From contig NZ_JH165159.1 of the NCBI RefSeq assembly GCF_000227765.1, positions 25,300 through 89,299 on the forward strand: a DNA stretch of 64,000 nt. Reading direction: 5' to 3'. Origin of the DNA: Neisseria wadsworthii 9715 (lineage in GTDB: Bacteria > Pseudomonadota > Gammaproteobacteria > Burkholderiales > Neisseriaceae). A program made the position numbers and the translations under genes. Under the pieces are notes generated by a model that made no database searches, was not told the origin of the DNA, and worked only from the letters and a program-made list of their open reading frames with translations. This document shows, piece by piece, positions 19,647 to 28,921 of this stretch. The first letter of the stretch is position 1, and each line of letters starts with the position of its first letter.

Positions 19647-21095
19647 TTAAGTCTCGCTGCCGCCCACGGTAAGCCCTTCGTCAATACGCAAAGTCGGCTG
19701 CCCTACGCCCACGGGCACGCTTTGCCCGTCTTTCCCGCACACGCCTATGCCCTTATCTAAAGCCATATCGTTGCCAATCATGCTCACATGTTTCAACACT
19801 TCGGGGCCGTTACCGACAATGGTGGCGCCTTTCACCGGATATTGCAGTTTGCCTTTTTCGACCCACCACGCTTCCGAAGCGCTGAACACAAACTTACCGC
19901 TGGTAATATCAACCTGGCCGCCGCCGAAGTTCACCGCGTAAATGCCTTTATCGATCGAAGCAATGATTTCTTCAGGGTCGTGCCCGCCACTTTCCATAAA
20001 TGTATTAGTCATACGCGGCATAGGTGCAGCCGAATAACTCTCGCGCCTGCCGTTGCCTGTAACCGGCACGCCCATCAGGCGGGCGTTGGTTTCGTCTTGC
20101 AGATAGCCGACCAAAATGCCGTCTTCAATCAGAACATTGCGTTTGGTTTCGTTGCCTTCGTCATCAATATTGAGCGAACCGCGCCGATCGGCAATGTCGC
20201 CCTGATCAATCACGGTAACACCTTTTGCCGCAACACGCTCGCCGATTCGGCCCGAAAAAGCGCTGGTTTCTTTGCGGTTGAAGTCGCCCTCCAAACCATG
20301 CCCCACCGCTTCATGCAGCAGCACGCCCGGCCAACCGCTGCCCAATACCACCTTCATAGCGCCGGCAGGCGCAGGGCGCGCCTCCAAATTAATCAGTGCC
20401 TGCTTAACAGCCGTATCGACATAGCTTTTCAGCACTTCATCGCTGAAATAAGTCAAATCAAAACGCCCGCCACCGCCGCAACTGCCCATTTCGCGCCGAT
20501 CGCCCTGCTTGGCGATAACCGTTACGCTCAAACGCACCAAGGGGCGGATATCGGCTGCATGTTTGCCGTCCAAACGGGCGATGTAAATCAAATCATGCTC
20601 ACAAGTCAGCCCCGCCATTACCTGCACAATGCGCGGGTCGGCCGCCTTGGCCAATGCCTCCACTTTATTCAACAGCTCAACTTTGGCTGCAGAATCCAAA
20701 CTGTGCATCGGATTAACCGTTTGATGCACCGCTTTCCCGCTTACCGGCAAAGGCAAAGGCACGTGCACACGCCCTTCCCCGCCGGCCAAACCGATTGCGC
20801 GCACCGCCTCAGCCGAACGCGCAATGCTCTCCATATTCAGATTATCCGCGTAAGCAAATGCCGTTTTCTCACCGGAAACCGCGCGCACACCGATTCCCTG
20901 ATCAATCTGGAAGCTGCCGGATTTCACCATCCCCTCTTCCAAATGCCAGCTTTCAAAAGCCATACGTTGGCAATAAATATCGGCGTAATCCACCTTGTTG
21001 GCACCGATAATGCCGAGACTTTTCGCCAAACTCTCAGGAGAAAGCTGATTGGCAGCAAGCAGGTCTTGCACAACGGTTTGATAAGTATTCTGCAT
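19647..21095 (-). CDS. tldD: Metalloprotease TldD
   Basis: The active subunit of the TldD/TldE (PmbA) zinc protease, which degrades unfolded peptides and matures microcin-type substrates. The 482-residue reading contains HEAVGHGLEGD, the HExxxH zinc site, followed by the conserved FSGRIGERVA segment. The partner tldE is not nearby. An in-frame ATG 15 bases upstream (21110) is also possible. Neither has a clear ribosome binding site, and 21095 fits family length better. Confidence 0.94.
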   Translation of the reverse strand: MQNTYQTVVQDLLAANQLSPESLAKSLGIIGANKVDYADIYCQRMAFESWHLEEGMVKSGSFQIDQGIGVRAVSGEKTAFAYADNLNMESIARSAEAVRAIGLAGGEGRVHVPLPLPVSGKAVHQTVNPMHSLDSAAKVELLNKVEALAKAADPRIVQVMAGLTCEHDLIYIARLDGKHAADIRPLVRLSVTVIAKQGDRREMGSCGGGGRFDLTYFSDEVLKSYVDTAVKQALINLEARPAPAGAMKVVLGSGWPGVLLHEAVGHGLEGDFNRKETSAFSGRIGERVAAKGVTVIDQGDIADRRGSLNIDDEGNETKRNVLIEDGILVGYLQDETNARLMGVPVTGNGRRESYSAAPMPRMTNTFMESGGHDPEEIIASIDKGIYAVNFGGGQVDITSGKFVFSASEAWWVEKGKLQYPVKGATIVGNGPEVLKHVSMIGNDMALDKGIGVCGKDGQSVPVGVGQPTLRIDEGLTVGGSET

Positions 21096-21288
21096 ATTGT
21101 TTGAGTGCATTTAAAGATTTGAATTAATAGATAATTATACTGGATTTAAATGCGCTTTGACATGCTGCTTAAATTTGTTAAATACACTGGATACGGAAAT
21201 TTTATCGGTTATCCGTTACTTAAATTTATTTTTTTCTTATATTTTTCAAATAACTATAAAAATACAGTAAATTTATTTAATTTATGTA

Positions 21289-21316
21289 TTGATAATTATT
21301 ATCGTTTATGTATAAT
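21289..21316 (+). promoter_or_regulatory. Promoter overlapped by a Fur box
   Basis: TTGATA (21289-21294) and TATAAT (21311-21316) are separated by 16 bases, close to an ideal sigma-70 promoter. The sequence TGATAATTATTATCG at 21290-21304 matches 14 of 15 positions of the 7-1-7 Fur consensus TGATAATnATTATCA and covers the -35 element. Binding by Fur would block polymerase. The regulator gene fur is present in this window (32493). Confidence 0.75.
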
Positions 21317-21322
21317 AAAACC

Positions 21323-21498
21323 CACTCAGTTATCCATAGCTGAGAGCCATTAAACATCGAAACATCTATTCCCTTTTTGTTTTAACCATACTGCTTTTTG
21401 GAGAATGCCTATCAGTTGAAACAATTCCCTTACCTCGAATACTCAAAACCGAAAAAACATACCACCCGCTGCCTGAAACAACGGGTGGTATGTTTTTT
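21323..21498 (+). ncRNA. Candidate Fur-repressed small RNA (NrrF-like)
   Basis: Transcription predicted from the promoter above would start near 21323 and end at an exceptionally strong intrinsic terminator: a perfect 17-base-pair stem (21452-21468 with 21482-21498, CATACCACCCG core) ending in six Ts. The RNA would be about 175 nt with no plausible reading frame. Its 5' end can fold (CTCAGT...GCTGAG near 21328-21347), and the middle is unstructured and U-rich, as in Hfq-binding RNAs. In N. meningitidis and N. gonorrhoeae the Fur-repressed sRNA NrrF has this plan and represses sdh mRNA under low iron. Identity with NrrF is inferred from promoter and architecture, not from sequence comparison. 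Confidence 0.7.
21452..21498 (+). terminator. Strong intrinsic terminator of the small RNA
   Basis: A perfect 17-base-pair stem with a 13-base loop (CTGCCTGAAACAA) and flanking A and T runs. It could work in both directions. The loop carries GCTGCCTGAA, the core of the Simonsiella-type uptake dialect. Confidence 0.9.
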
Positions 21499-21510
21499 CA
21501 GAATCACGGA

Positions 21511-21545
21511 AATGCCTGTCTGAACAATAGTTTCAGACAGGCATT
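21511..21545. terminator. Uptake-sequence inverted pair
   Basis: AATGCCTGTCTGAA faces its complement across a 7-base loop, 12 bases after the small RNA terminator. It is a second barrier before the next gene. Confidence 0.65.
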
Positions 21546-21707
21546 AATATCTCACAAACCATCACCAGTCCAGTTAATTATCTTTAGTATTGCAATCCCG
21601 TATCCGATATAATCTGCAAATTTTGGATGAGCTTTGGCATCCGACTTTGAATGCCGAAACATCCTTTTTCTTCATTCTGAAAACTTAACAACACAACAGG
21701 TTGGAAA

Positions 21708-22673
21708 ATGCTCTCTTTCTTATTAAAACCCTATTTATTACTGAAAATGTTACTCGGCTTAGTCATCGTGCCCGCCGGTGCTCAGGCTGCCCAGTGCAAC
21801 CATACCGGTTTGGATGTGGTCGTACTCGGATCGGGCGGGCCGGAATTGAGCGACAAACGCGCATCCACAGGTTATTTAGTGCGTGAAAACGGCAAAGCCC
21901 GCTTTATTATTGATTTCGGTGCAGGTGCTTCCCTCAATTTCGAACGAGCCGGCGGCAGCATAAAAGATTTGGAAGCTCTTTTATTCACTCACTTCCATGT
22001 CGACCACTCTAACGATCTGCCTGCTTTGGTTAAAGCGTCTTTCTTCTCCGAGCGCGAACATGACCTGCCGATCTACGGCCCCACCGGCAACCACACCATT
22101 CCCACCACGCCTGAATTTATCGAGCGACATTTCGGTGAACACGGCGTTTATCCCTATCTTTCCGACTTTCTTACCGGAGATGCTGCCTTTTCTTTAAAAC
22201 CCATTGCGGTAAATGCAGATAAAGCACAGTCCCAACTGTTTGAAACCCAAATCGGCGGTTTCACCCTGAAAGCCATTCCGGTAGAACACGGCCTGCTGCC
22301 TTCTTTAGGCTGGCGTATCGAGAAGGACGGCTGCTCCGTTACCGTATCGGGCGACACCAGCAATGCGGGCAAAACGCTGGATACTTTGGCTAAAAACACC
22401 GATATATTTATCGCCCACAATGCCGTACCTGAAAGCAGCAAAGATTCGATTGCTTTAAAACTGCATATGCCGCCTTCTGAAATCGGCAGAATTGCCCAAA
22501 CAACCAAAAGCCGTAGCTTGGTGCTTTCACATTTTATGCACCGCACGGAAAATGCAAAACCGGCCACAACCTCAGCCATCCGTCAAACCTATAAAGGGCC
22601 GCTTTCTTTTGCTGAAGACTGCGATATCTACTCTTTAAAAACCGGCATGAAAACCGGTAGCTGCAAACAATAA
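21708..22673 (+). CDS. Secreted metallo-beta-lactamase-fold hydrolase
   Basis: The 321-residue protein has a signal peptide (cleavage after AGAQA, about residue 27) and a metallo-beta-lactamase fold. The zinc motif THFHVDHSND is near residue 92, SGDTS supplies the bridging Asp, and a late HFMH segment is present. The layout resembles RNase Z/arylsulfatase-like members, but export to the periplasm argues against RNA processing. No substrate can be named. AGG lies about 8 bases before the ATG. Confidence 0.85.
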   Translation: MLSFLLKPYLLLKMLLGLVIVPAGAQAAQCNHTGLDVVVLGSGGPELSDKRASTGYLVRENGKARFIIDFGAGASLNFERAGGSIKDLEALLFTHFHVDHSNDLPALVKASFFSEREHDLPIYGPTGNHTIPTTPEFIERHFGEHGVYPYLSDFLTGDAAFSLKPIAVNADKAQSQLFETQIGGFTLKAIPVEHGLLPSLGWRIEKDGCSVTVSGDTSNAGKTLDTLAKNTDIFIAHNAVPESSKDSIALKLHMPPSEIGRIAQTTKSRSLVLSHFMHRTENAKPATTSAIRQTYKGPLSFAEDCDIYSLKTGMKTGSCKQ

Positions 22674-22695
22674 ATCCTATATGCTTAGATATAAG

Positions 22696-22729
22696 AATGC
22701 CTGTCTGAAAAAATTTTCAAACAGGCATT
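22696..22729. terminator. Uptake-sequence inverted pair between convergent genes
   Basis: GAATGCCTGTCTGAAAA faces an imperfect complement (TTCAAACAGGCATTC, one mismatch) between the MBL-fold and LprI-like genes. Confidence 0.65.
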
Positions 22730-22745
22730 CAGTCAAACAGCCCTT

Positions 22746-23780
22746 TTACTGGATACTGTATCCCTTCAAATACTGGATACGCTCGCGTGTCATGCGCGTG
22801 CTGCATTGCAGCTGCAGATATTCCGCCTGCTGCGGATCACCGGCGCGTGCGGCGGCTTGGCGGCAGCTGTTATTTTTCTGATTAATCCAGTCGCGCTGCT
22901 CATCAACCAGCTCTTTACGCACGGTTTGATCGATGTTGTTCCAGATACGGTTGATTTCACCATCTGCCGCATCATAGCTATTACGTGCCTGATCGAGCTC
23001 GGCAGCAGAAAGGCCCGGGGTGTTGTGCGTATCTACGGGCGAAATGGTTTCGGCAGGCTGCTGTTGATCAGAAAAATCAAACACAGATGATGCGCTGTTG
23101 TTTTCCAAGATACTTTGCGGGTCATGTTCAAACGGCGACGGCTGCTGTTCATCAGCATCTTTGGCTTCGCTGCGCAACTGTTTTAAGGCTTCTTCTTTAG
23201 AAACGGGTTTGCCGTTAATCAATACATGGTTTTTTACACCATAGGGCAGAAGCAAGGCAGATAGAGCATCGGCTGTATTATTCAGATCGTCCACCAAACT
23301 GATACTCACACCACCTTCACCGGGAGTAGCTTTATAACGCAAAGTTTGGCTGAACACACCGCTGCCGTTGTAAGCCGTTTTGCCGCTGCCGGTATGACGC
23401 TGAAGAATGCTATTCATATCCTGCTGCCCATAAATCAAAGGCGCATTGTTATAAGCCGATTGTAAAACTTGATAAGGTACGGTCACATTAAGCTGTGCCG
23501 AACACACAGGATGGGTTTCATTAGTGGCGGCGGCATTCTCCAATTTAATATCCAATTCGCTACCTGCCGCAATAACTTTATCGGCATCAACATATTGGCG
23601 GTTGTCATTTTGAGAATAGTGGCGTGCTTTTTGTTTGAGCGAGTCCTGAATCAAAGTACGCACGTTTTGCAAAACCGCAGGGTCGTTACATGAGAGTTGG
23701 ACATTCTGCTTAGGCTTGTCGTCACCGCAGGCAGCCAATGATGCGGCAACTAAAGTTAAGGTCAGCAGTTTTTTATACAT
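22746..23780 (-). CDS. Lipoprotein with C-terminal LprI-like domain
   Basis: A 344-residue predicted lipoprotein: signal sequence MYKKLLTLTLVAASLAAC with lipobox LAAC (Cys18). The middle (residues about 20-235) was not recognised. The last 80 residues have the LprI/DUF1311 pattern: two cysteines (NNSCRQAA, LQLQC) and DEQRDWINQKNNSC. LprI-domain proteins include lysozyme inhibitors, but a role here is inference. The start is MYKKLL rather than an in-frame ATG 21 bases upstream, since it begins the signal peptide. Confidence 0.82.
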   Translation of the reverse strand: MYKKLLTLTLVAASLAACGDDKPKQNVQLSCNDPAVLQNVRTLIQDSLKQKARHYSQNDNRQYVDADKVIAAGSELDIKLENAAATNETHPVCSAQLNVTVPYQVLQSAYNNAPLIYGQQDMNSILQRHTGSGKTAYNGSGVFSQTLRYKATPGEGGVSISLVDDLNNTADALSALLLPYGVKNHVLINGKPVSKEEALKQLRSEAKDADEQQPSPFEHDPQSILENNSASSVFDFSDQQQPAETISPVDTHNTPGLSAAELDQARNSYDAADGEINRIWNNIDQTVRKELVDEQRDWINQKNNSCRQAAARAGDPQQAEYLQLQCSTRMTRERIQYLKGYSIQ

Positions 23781-23821
23781 GTTCTGGCTTCCGTTTATCA
23801 AAAAGTAAGCGCTATCATAGC

Positions 23822-23861
23822 AAAAAGCACTTGAAACAGGTAACTAGTTTCAAGTGCTTTT
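23822..23861. terminator. Bidirectional hairpin terminator after gltS
   Basis: A perfect 15-base inverted repeat (AAAAGCACTTGAAAC and complement, 10-base loop) with A and T flanks lies 16 bases beyond the gltS stop. It is not an uptake sequence. Confidence 0.85.
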
Positions 23862-23876
23862 CAGTTTGCTTGCCGA

Positions 23877-25118
23877 TTATTTGAGGAAGCTAACGAAAGT
23901 CTGCAGGATCACAACGTTAATCAAGTCAACGAAGAACGCGCCCACCATCGGCACAATCAAGAAAGCTTTGTGTGAAGGGCCGAAACGCTCGGTAATGGAC
24001 TGCATATTGGCAACCGCAGTCGGCGTAGCACCCAAACCGAAACCGCAATGACCGGCAGCCAACACGGCTGAATCATAGTTACGACCCATAACATTATAGG
24101 TAACGAAATAAGCAAACAAAATCATCACAATGGTTTGAACCACCAAGATGGCCGTTACCGGGCCGGCCAAACCGGTCAACTCCCACAGTTTCAAATTCAG
24201 CAAAGCCATGGCCAAGAAGAGCGACAAAGATGCATTACCAAACACGTCGATGGCACGGTCAAACATGTTAAATTTGAAACCGATGGTCAGAATATTGCGC
24301 AGGATTACACCGCCGCCCAAAGCCCACACGAATTTCGGCAAGTCGAATAAATACTCCTTGTCGATGCCGTCCATCACTTCGGCAAATGCCAAACACGCAG
24401 CAAACATAGCCAATGTTTCAATAGCTGAGCTGGCCGTAATCAGGCGTGATTGGTCGGGATGCTCGAACACATCATCTGTATTTTGGTCGGCACCGCCAGC
24501 AATCTGTGCATGAATCGCAGCCTTCAGCTCGGCGTCGCCTTGAGGTTTACGCCCCATTTTATTCAGCAAACGGCGGGCAACCGGGCCACCGATCAAACCA
24601 CCGAACACCAAACCGAATGTCGCGCTGGCAATACCCAAACCGGTCGCACCGACCACACCATGTTCTTTTTCAAACAAAGGCCCCCACGCACCCGCCGTAC
24701 CATGACCGCCGGTTAATGTGATGGAGCCGGTAATCAAACCGAGCAGCGGATCCAAACCGAATGCGCTGGCCATGCCGACGCCCACCACATTTTGCACAAT
24801 GATGTAGAAACCGACAACGAGAGTAAATAAAACCAACGGAAATCCACCTGCTTTCAAGCGCGAGAAATCTGCGCTCAAACCAATGGAGATAAAGAAAATC
24901 AACATAAAAGCATCTTGCAGCGGTTTCTCGAACTTAAAGCTGACGCCGTAAAATGCATGCAAAGCATAAAGAATCACAGCGGCCACCAAACCGCCCGCTA
25001 CCGGCTCGGGAATATTGAAATCTCTTAAGAATTTGATTTTATTAACCATTAACTTACCAAACAGTAAAACAATGGTCGCGGCAATCAGCGTATAGTAGCT
25101 GTTGAATACCCATTCCAT
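23877..25118 (-). CDS. gltS: Sodium/glutamate symporter GltS
   Basis: The 413-residue inner-membrane protein imports glutamate with sodium. The halves carry the inverted GltS repeats: glycine-rich re-entrant segments GSITLTGGHGTAGAWGP (about residue 130) and GHCGFGLGATPTAVANM (about residue 355), both diagnostic. AAGGA lies about 13 bases upstream of the ATG. It neighbours glnA on the same strand but is separated from it by 378 bases and a terminator, so it is an independent unit. Confidence 0.96.
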   Translation of the reverse strand: MEWVFNSYYTLIAATIVLLFGKLMVNKIKFLRDFNIPEPVAGGLVAAVILYALHAFYGVSFKFEKPLQDAFMLIFFISIGLSADFSRLKAGGFPLVLFTLVVGFYIIVQNVVGVGMASAFGLDPLLGLITGSITLTGGHGTAGAWGPLFEKEHGVVGATGLGIASATFGLVFGGLIGGPVARRLLNKMGRKPQGDAELKAAIHAQIAGGADQNTDDVFEHPDQSRLITASSAIETLAMFAACLAFAEVMDGIDKEYLFDLPKFVWALGGGVILRNILTIGFKFNMFDRAIDVFGNASLSLFLAMALLNLKLWELTGLAGPVTAILVVQTIVMILFAYFVTYNVMGRNYDSAVLAAGHCGFGLGATPTAVANMQSITERFGPSHKAFLIVPMVGAFFVDLINVVILQTFVSFLK

Positions 25119-25496
25119 AAGTTTTTTCTTTCCTTAGTTGATGTTTTTTGAGAACTTTTTAAGACAAAAGCCCGAAAGGCAGAATATTAGGGGAAGAGTT
25201 AAAAATTGTCAAAGCACTTTGATATTTTTATTTCGGCAAACAGGTTTTTGGGGCGTTTTTTATTAAAATGAAAATAAAATCAAAAGGTTTATAGCAGAAA
25301 TATTTCAGGCAGGCATTGTAAATTTTTTCAAGCACGGGTATGGCAAACGTACAACTTTTAAGTTGCTCCGCTGAAAAGATCATCAGATTTCCAAATAAAC
25401 CGACACAGCTCAATGCCTGTCCGAAAAAAACCCGGACAGATAACTATCCGGGCTTAAGTACTTGTTTGATGTGTGATTATTTTTCAGATGATATTT
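25119..25496. other. Intergenic region glnA-gltS
   Basis: A 378-base AT-rich gap. It holds the glnA terminator (25424-25454), two degenerate uptake sequences (near 25306 and 25413) and presumably the gltS promoter. No gene was seen. Confidence 0.5.
25424..25454 (-). terminator. Intrinsic terminator of glnA
   Basis: Read on the minus strand, CCCGGA and TCCGGG pair (stem AAGCCCGGA...TCCGGGTT) and are followed by seven Ts, about 45 bases after the glnA stop. Confidence 0.8.
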
Positions 25497-26915
25497 TTAG
25501 AGTGAGTAATACATTTCAAACTCAAGCGGATGCGGCGCCATGCGGATGCGTTTCACATCTTCTGATTTAAACGCAATGTAGCTGTCAATCCAGTCTTTAC
25601 TGAACACGCCGCCGCGCAGCAAGAATTCATGGTCGGCTTTTAAGGCTTCCAGTGCTTCTTCCAGCGAGGCGCATACGGTTGGCACCAGTGCATCTTCTTC
25701 CGGCGGTAAGTCGTAAAGGTTTTTATCTGCCGGATCGCCCGGATGGATTTTGTTTTGAATGCCGTCCAAACCCGCCATCAGCAAAGCGGCGAAGCACAAA
25801 TACGGATTGGCCATCGGATCAGGGAAACGGGCTTCGATGCGGCGCGCTTTGCTGCTGTTTACGGCAGGAATGCGAATGGAAGCCGAGCGGTTTTTCGCCG
25901 AATAAGCCAATTTGGTAGGTGCTTCAAAATGCGGCACCAAGCGTTTGTACGAGTTGGTGGAAGGATTGGTAATCGCGTTCAACGCTTTGGCATGCTTGAT
26001 GATGCCGCCGATATAATAAAGCGCGGTTTCAGACAGGCCTGCGTAGCCGTCTCCGGCAAACAGGTTTTGGCCGTCTTTCCAAATGGATTGGTGAACGTGC
26101 ATGCCGCTGCCGTTATCACCCATAATCGGTTTGGGCATGAAAGTGGCGGTTTTGCCGAAATTGTGTGCCACGTTCCAAATCACGTATTTCATGTCTTGCG
26201 TCCAGTCGGCGCGTTTGAGCAAGGTGCTGAATTTGGTGCCGATTTCCATTTGCGTACCGGTGCCGACTTCGGCATGATGCACTTCAACCGGGATACCGAT
26301 ATCTTCCAAAACCGTTACCATCGCAGAGCGCAAGTCTTGGCCGGAATCAACCGGCGCTACGGGTGCATAGCCGCCTTTCACTGTCGGGCGGTGGCCGGTG
26401 TTTTGACCGTCTAAATGCAGACCGCTGCTCCAGGCGCCGCTTTCGGATGTGATTTCAAAACGGGCTTTGTGCATATGGGTTTCGAAAGCAATACCGTCAA
26501 ACACAAAAAATTCCGGTTCGGGGCCGAAAAAGGCAGTGTCACCGATACCGGAAGATTTCAGATAAGCTTCTGCACGGCGGGCAATGGAGCGCGGATCACG
26601 GTCATAGCCCTGACCATTTGCCGGGTCAATCACATCGCAAGTGAGCACCACGGTTGCATCGTCGAAGAAAGGGTCAAGATACGCAGTGGAAGCATCTGGG
26701 CGCAGCTGCATATCGGAAGCTTGAATGCCTTTCCAGCCGCCGATAGACGAGCCGTCGAAAGCTTGACCGTTTTCAAACCATTCTTCCGGATCATCCAAAA
26801 CAACGCCGGCAGGTATCGTAAAATGGTGTTGCTTGCCTTTGGTATCCGTAAAACGTAAATCAACGAAGCGAGCTTCGTTTTCTTCAATTAACCGCACAAC
26901 ATCTTTGATAGACAT
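25497..26915 (-). CDS. glnA: Glutamine synthetase type I
   Basis: ATP-dependent ammonia assimilation into glutamine; a cytoplasmic dodecamer. The 472-residue protein has the glycine/ATP segment [10 protein letters not shown] and the adenylylation site Y401 in NLYDLPPEE, so activity is probably tuned by GlnE adenylyltransferase (GSI-beta type). The start at 26915 is preferred over 26930 because GGAG lies nine bases before it and because family length is 472. An uptake sequence lies inside the gene near 26028. Confidence 0.97.
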   Translation of the reverse strand: MSIKDVVRLIEENEARFVDLRFTDTKGKQHHFTIPAGVVLDDPEEWFENGQAFDGSSIGGWKGIQASDMQLRPDASTAYLDPFFDDATVVLTCDVIDPANGQGYDRDPRSIARRAEAYLKSSGIGDTAFFGPEPEFFVFDGIAFETHMHKARFEITSESGAWSSGLHLDGQNTGHRPTVKGGYAPVAPVDSGQDLRSAMVTVLEDIGIPVEVHHAEVGTGTQMEIGTKFSTLLKRADWTQDMKYVIWNVAHNFGKTATFMPKPIMGDNGSGMHVHQSIWKDGQNLFAGDGYAGLSETALYYIGGIIKHAKALNAITNPSTNSYKRLVPHFEAPTKLAYSAKNRSASIRIPAVNSSKARRIEARFPDPMANPYLCFAALLMAGLDGIQNKIHPGDPADKNLYDLPPEEDALVPTVCASLEEALEALKADHEFLLRGGVFSKDWIDSYIAFKSEDVKRIRMAPHPLEFEMYYSL

Positions 26916-27256
26916 GTTGTTGTTCTCCATAAACTCAAATCATTAAATTCAGTTAGTAATATTTTTTTGCTGCGTTTTAATCTGCCCGCAGCATCCATTA
27001 AGTATTCCGGTTACCCTCGGATTGTTTCAGAGCATATTTGCGCCGTCAATATAAATCATATTTGCCGAATCAGCAGCTTTTTTAATTTTTCAAAAACAAT
27101 AAGGATAATTTTACACGGAATGTAGCAGATCAAAGTGTGGTGTTTGGGTTGATAACCATGCCTGTCTGAAAGAACACGTTAAACCTTTTCAGACAGGCTT
27201 CATCTTATACAATGTTTGCCCCATAATAATGAAAATCGACTTAACGCAGAAATATC
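26916..27256. other. Divergent region glnA-aroE
   Basis: This 341-base gap has a facing uptake pair (27158-27198) about 60 bases before aroE. The rest is AT-rich upstream sequence of glnA. No gene or clear NtrC/sigma-54 site was recognised by eye. Confidence 0.45.
27158..27198. terminator. Uptake-sequence inverted pair upstream of aroE
   Basis: ATGCCTGTCTGAA faces TTCAGACAGGC across about 17 bases, between the divergent glnA and aroE genes. Confidence 0.55.
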
Positions 27257-28072
27257 ATGACAACCGCACATTATGCCGTGTTCGGCAATCCGATTGCGCA
27301 CAGCAAATCGCCCGAAATCCACGGGCGATTTGCCGCTCAAGAAGGTGCCGACATCGAATACCGGCGAATTCTGGCCAAGCCCAACGCATTTGCCGAAGCC
27401 GCCGCAGCCTTTTTCGCACAAGGCGGCCAAGGAGCCAACGTTACCGTGCCGTTTAAAACCGATGCCTATCATTGGGTAAACGAGCTTTCCGAACGCGCAT
27501 CAGCCGCAGGTGCAGTCAACACCCTAATCCGGCTGCCCGATGGCCGTATCCGCGGCGACAACACTGACGGCATCGGTTTGGTTAAAGACATTATCGAAAA
27601 CCACGCCATACCGCTGGCGGGCAAAAAAATCCTGCTTTTGGGCGCGGGCGGTGCGGTACGCGGCGTTATCCGCCCGTTACTGGAGCAGTCGCCCCAAAGC
27701 TTGACCATTGCCAACCGCACGTTCAGCAAAGCGCAGGCTTTGGCAGATGAATTCGGCATCGAAGCAGCGGAATTGGGCCAGCTTCCGCCCAACCATTACG
27801 ATATTATCATTAACGGCACATCCGGCAGCTTGAGCGGCCAAGTGCCCGACGTTCGGCCCGACGTATTCGGCAAATGCATTTTGGCCTACGATATGGTGTA
27901 TGGCAGCGAACCCACCGCTTTTCTTACCTTCGCTCAAAATGCCGGCGCGCAGCACACTGCCGACGGCCTCGGCATGCTGGTGGCGCAAGCTGCATTTTCT
28001 TATGAACTCTGGCGCGGCTTTGCCCCTGAAATCCGCCCCGTTATCGAATGGATGAAACATGGGCGCGATTAA
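27257..28072 (+). CDS. aroE: Shikimate dehydrogenase (NADP+)
   Basis: Reduces 3-dehydroshikimate to shikimate in aromatic amino acid synthesis. The 271-residue protein has the substrate segment SKSPEIHGR, catalytic K67 in NVTVPFK, D104 in DNTDG, the NADP loop GAGGAVRGV (about residues 129-137) and the C-terminal QAAFSYELW. It overlaps mtgA by 14 bases, so the two are co-transcribed and translationally coupled. Confidence 0.97.
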   Translation: MTTAHYAVFGNPIAHSKSPEIHGRFAAQEGADIEYRRILAKPNAFAEAAAAFFAQGGQGANVTVPFKTDAYHWVNELSERASAAGAVNTLIRLPDGRIRGDNTDGIGLVKDIIENHAIPLAGKKILLLGAGGAVRGVIRPLLEQSPQSLTIANRTFSKAQALADEFGIEAAELGQLPPNHYDIIINGTSGSLSGQVPDVRPDVFGKCILAYDMVYGSEPTAFLTFAQNAGAQHTADGLGMLVAQAAFSYELWRGFAPEIRPVIEWMKHGRD

Positions 28073-28745
28073 ATGGCTGATTGCCTTGCCTTTTATGGCT
28101 TTCATTCTCTTCAATGCTTATGTGTACGGCAACATTTTAACTTACCGCGCCGTCGCACCCAGCCAAACCGCCTTTATGAAAATGCGGATGAGCGAATACC
28201 GAAGCATCGGCAAAGAAGTGGCTTTAGATTACCGCTGGGTTCCCTACAACCAGATTTCCACCAACCTGAAAAAAGCCTTGATTGCCTCTGAAGACGCCAA
28301 ATTCGCCGCTCACGACGGTTTCGACTGGAGTGGTATCCGCCACGCCATGAAGCGCAACCAGCAAAGCGGTAGGATCAGGGGCGGCGGCTCGACCATCAGC
28401 CAGCAGCTTTCGAAAAACCTGTTTCTCAATGATTGGCAAAGCTATATCCGCAAAGGCGAAGAAGCGGCCATTACCGCCATGATGGAAGCCACAACGGATA
28501 AAGACCGCATCTTCGAAATTTATTTAAACGTAATCGAATGGGGGCACGGCATCTTCGGCGCAGAAGCTGCCTCGCAACATTTTTTCAAAACAAGTGCAGC
28601 AAACCTTACCAAGCAACAAGCAGCCCTACTAACCGCCCGTGTACCCGCACCGCTGTTTTATGCCGATAATCCCAAAAGCAAACGCCTACGCGGCAAGGCA
28701 AATATTGTGTTGCGGCGGATGGGTTCGGCAGAATTGCCTGAGTGA
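28059..28745 (+). CDS. mtgA: Monofunctional peptidoglycan transglycosylase
   Basis: A membrane-anchored GT51 enzyme that polymerises lipid II into glycan strands without a transpeptidase domain. The 228-residue protein has an N-terminal membrane segment (residues about 4-24), catalytic E78 in [30 protein letters not shown], and the [10 protein letters not shown] segment. The gene overlaps the aroE 3' end. Confidence 0.96.
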   Translation: MGAIKWLIALPFMAFILFNAYVYGNILTYRAVAPSQTAFMKMRMSEYRSIGKEVALDYRWVPYNQISTNLKKALIASEDAKFAAHDGFDWSGIRHAMKRNQQSGRIRGGGSTISQQLSKNLFLNDWQSYIRKGEEAAITAMMEATTDKDRIFEIYLNVIEWGHGIFGAEAASQHFFKTSAANLTKQQAALLTARVPAPLFYADNPKSKRLRGKANIVLRRMGSAELPE

Positions 28746-28860
28746 TTGGAAACACCACTCGGAAACCACCATAGCCAATCAATTCCAAAACAGCACTCTC
28801 GGTATACTCAGGCTTATCACAATATCTTGGGTTTCGATAATATTATTTGACGTATACAGC

Positions 28861-28896
28861 AAAATGCCTGTCTGAAAAGTTTTCAGACAGGCATTT
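28861..28896. terminator. Uptake-sequence inverted pair between convergent genes
   Basis: AAAATGCCTGTCTGAAAA faces its complement with a short loop, between mtgA and the converging 384-residue unknown gene. Confidence 0.75.
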
Positions 28897-28921
28897 CCAC
28901 TTAAAAATACATCAAACCTGA

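Noticed and set aside
19788-21104. A 438-codon open frame on the plus strand opposite tldD
   Set aside because: It lies fully antisense to a clear metalloprotease gene, with residue use (His, Arg, Ala rich) typical of a shadow frame, and has no ribosome binding site.
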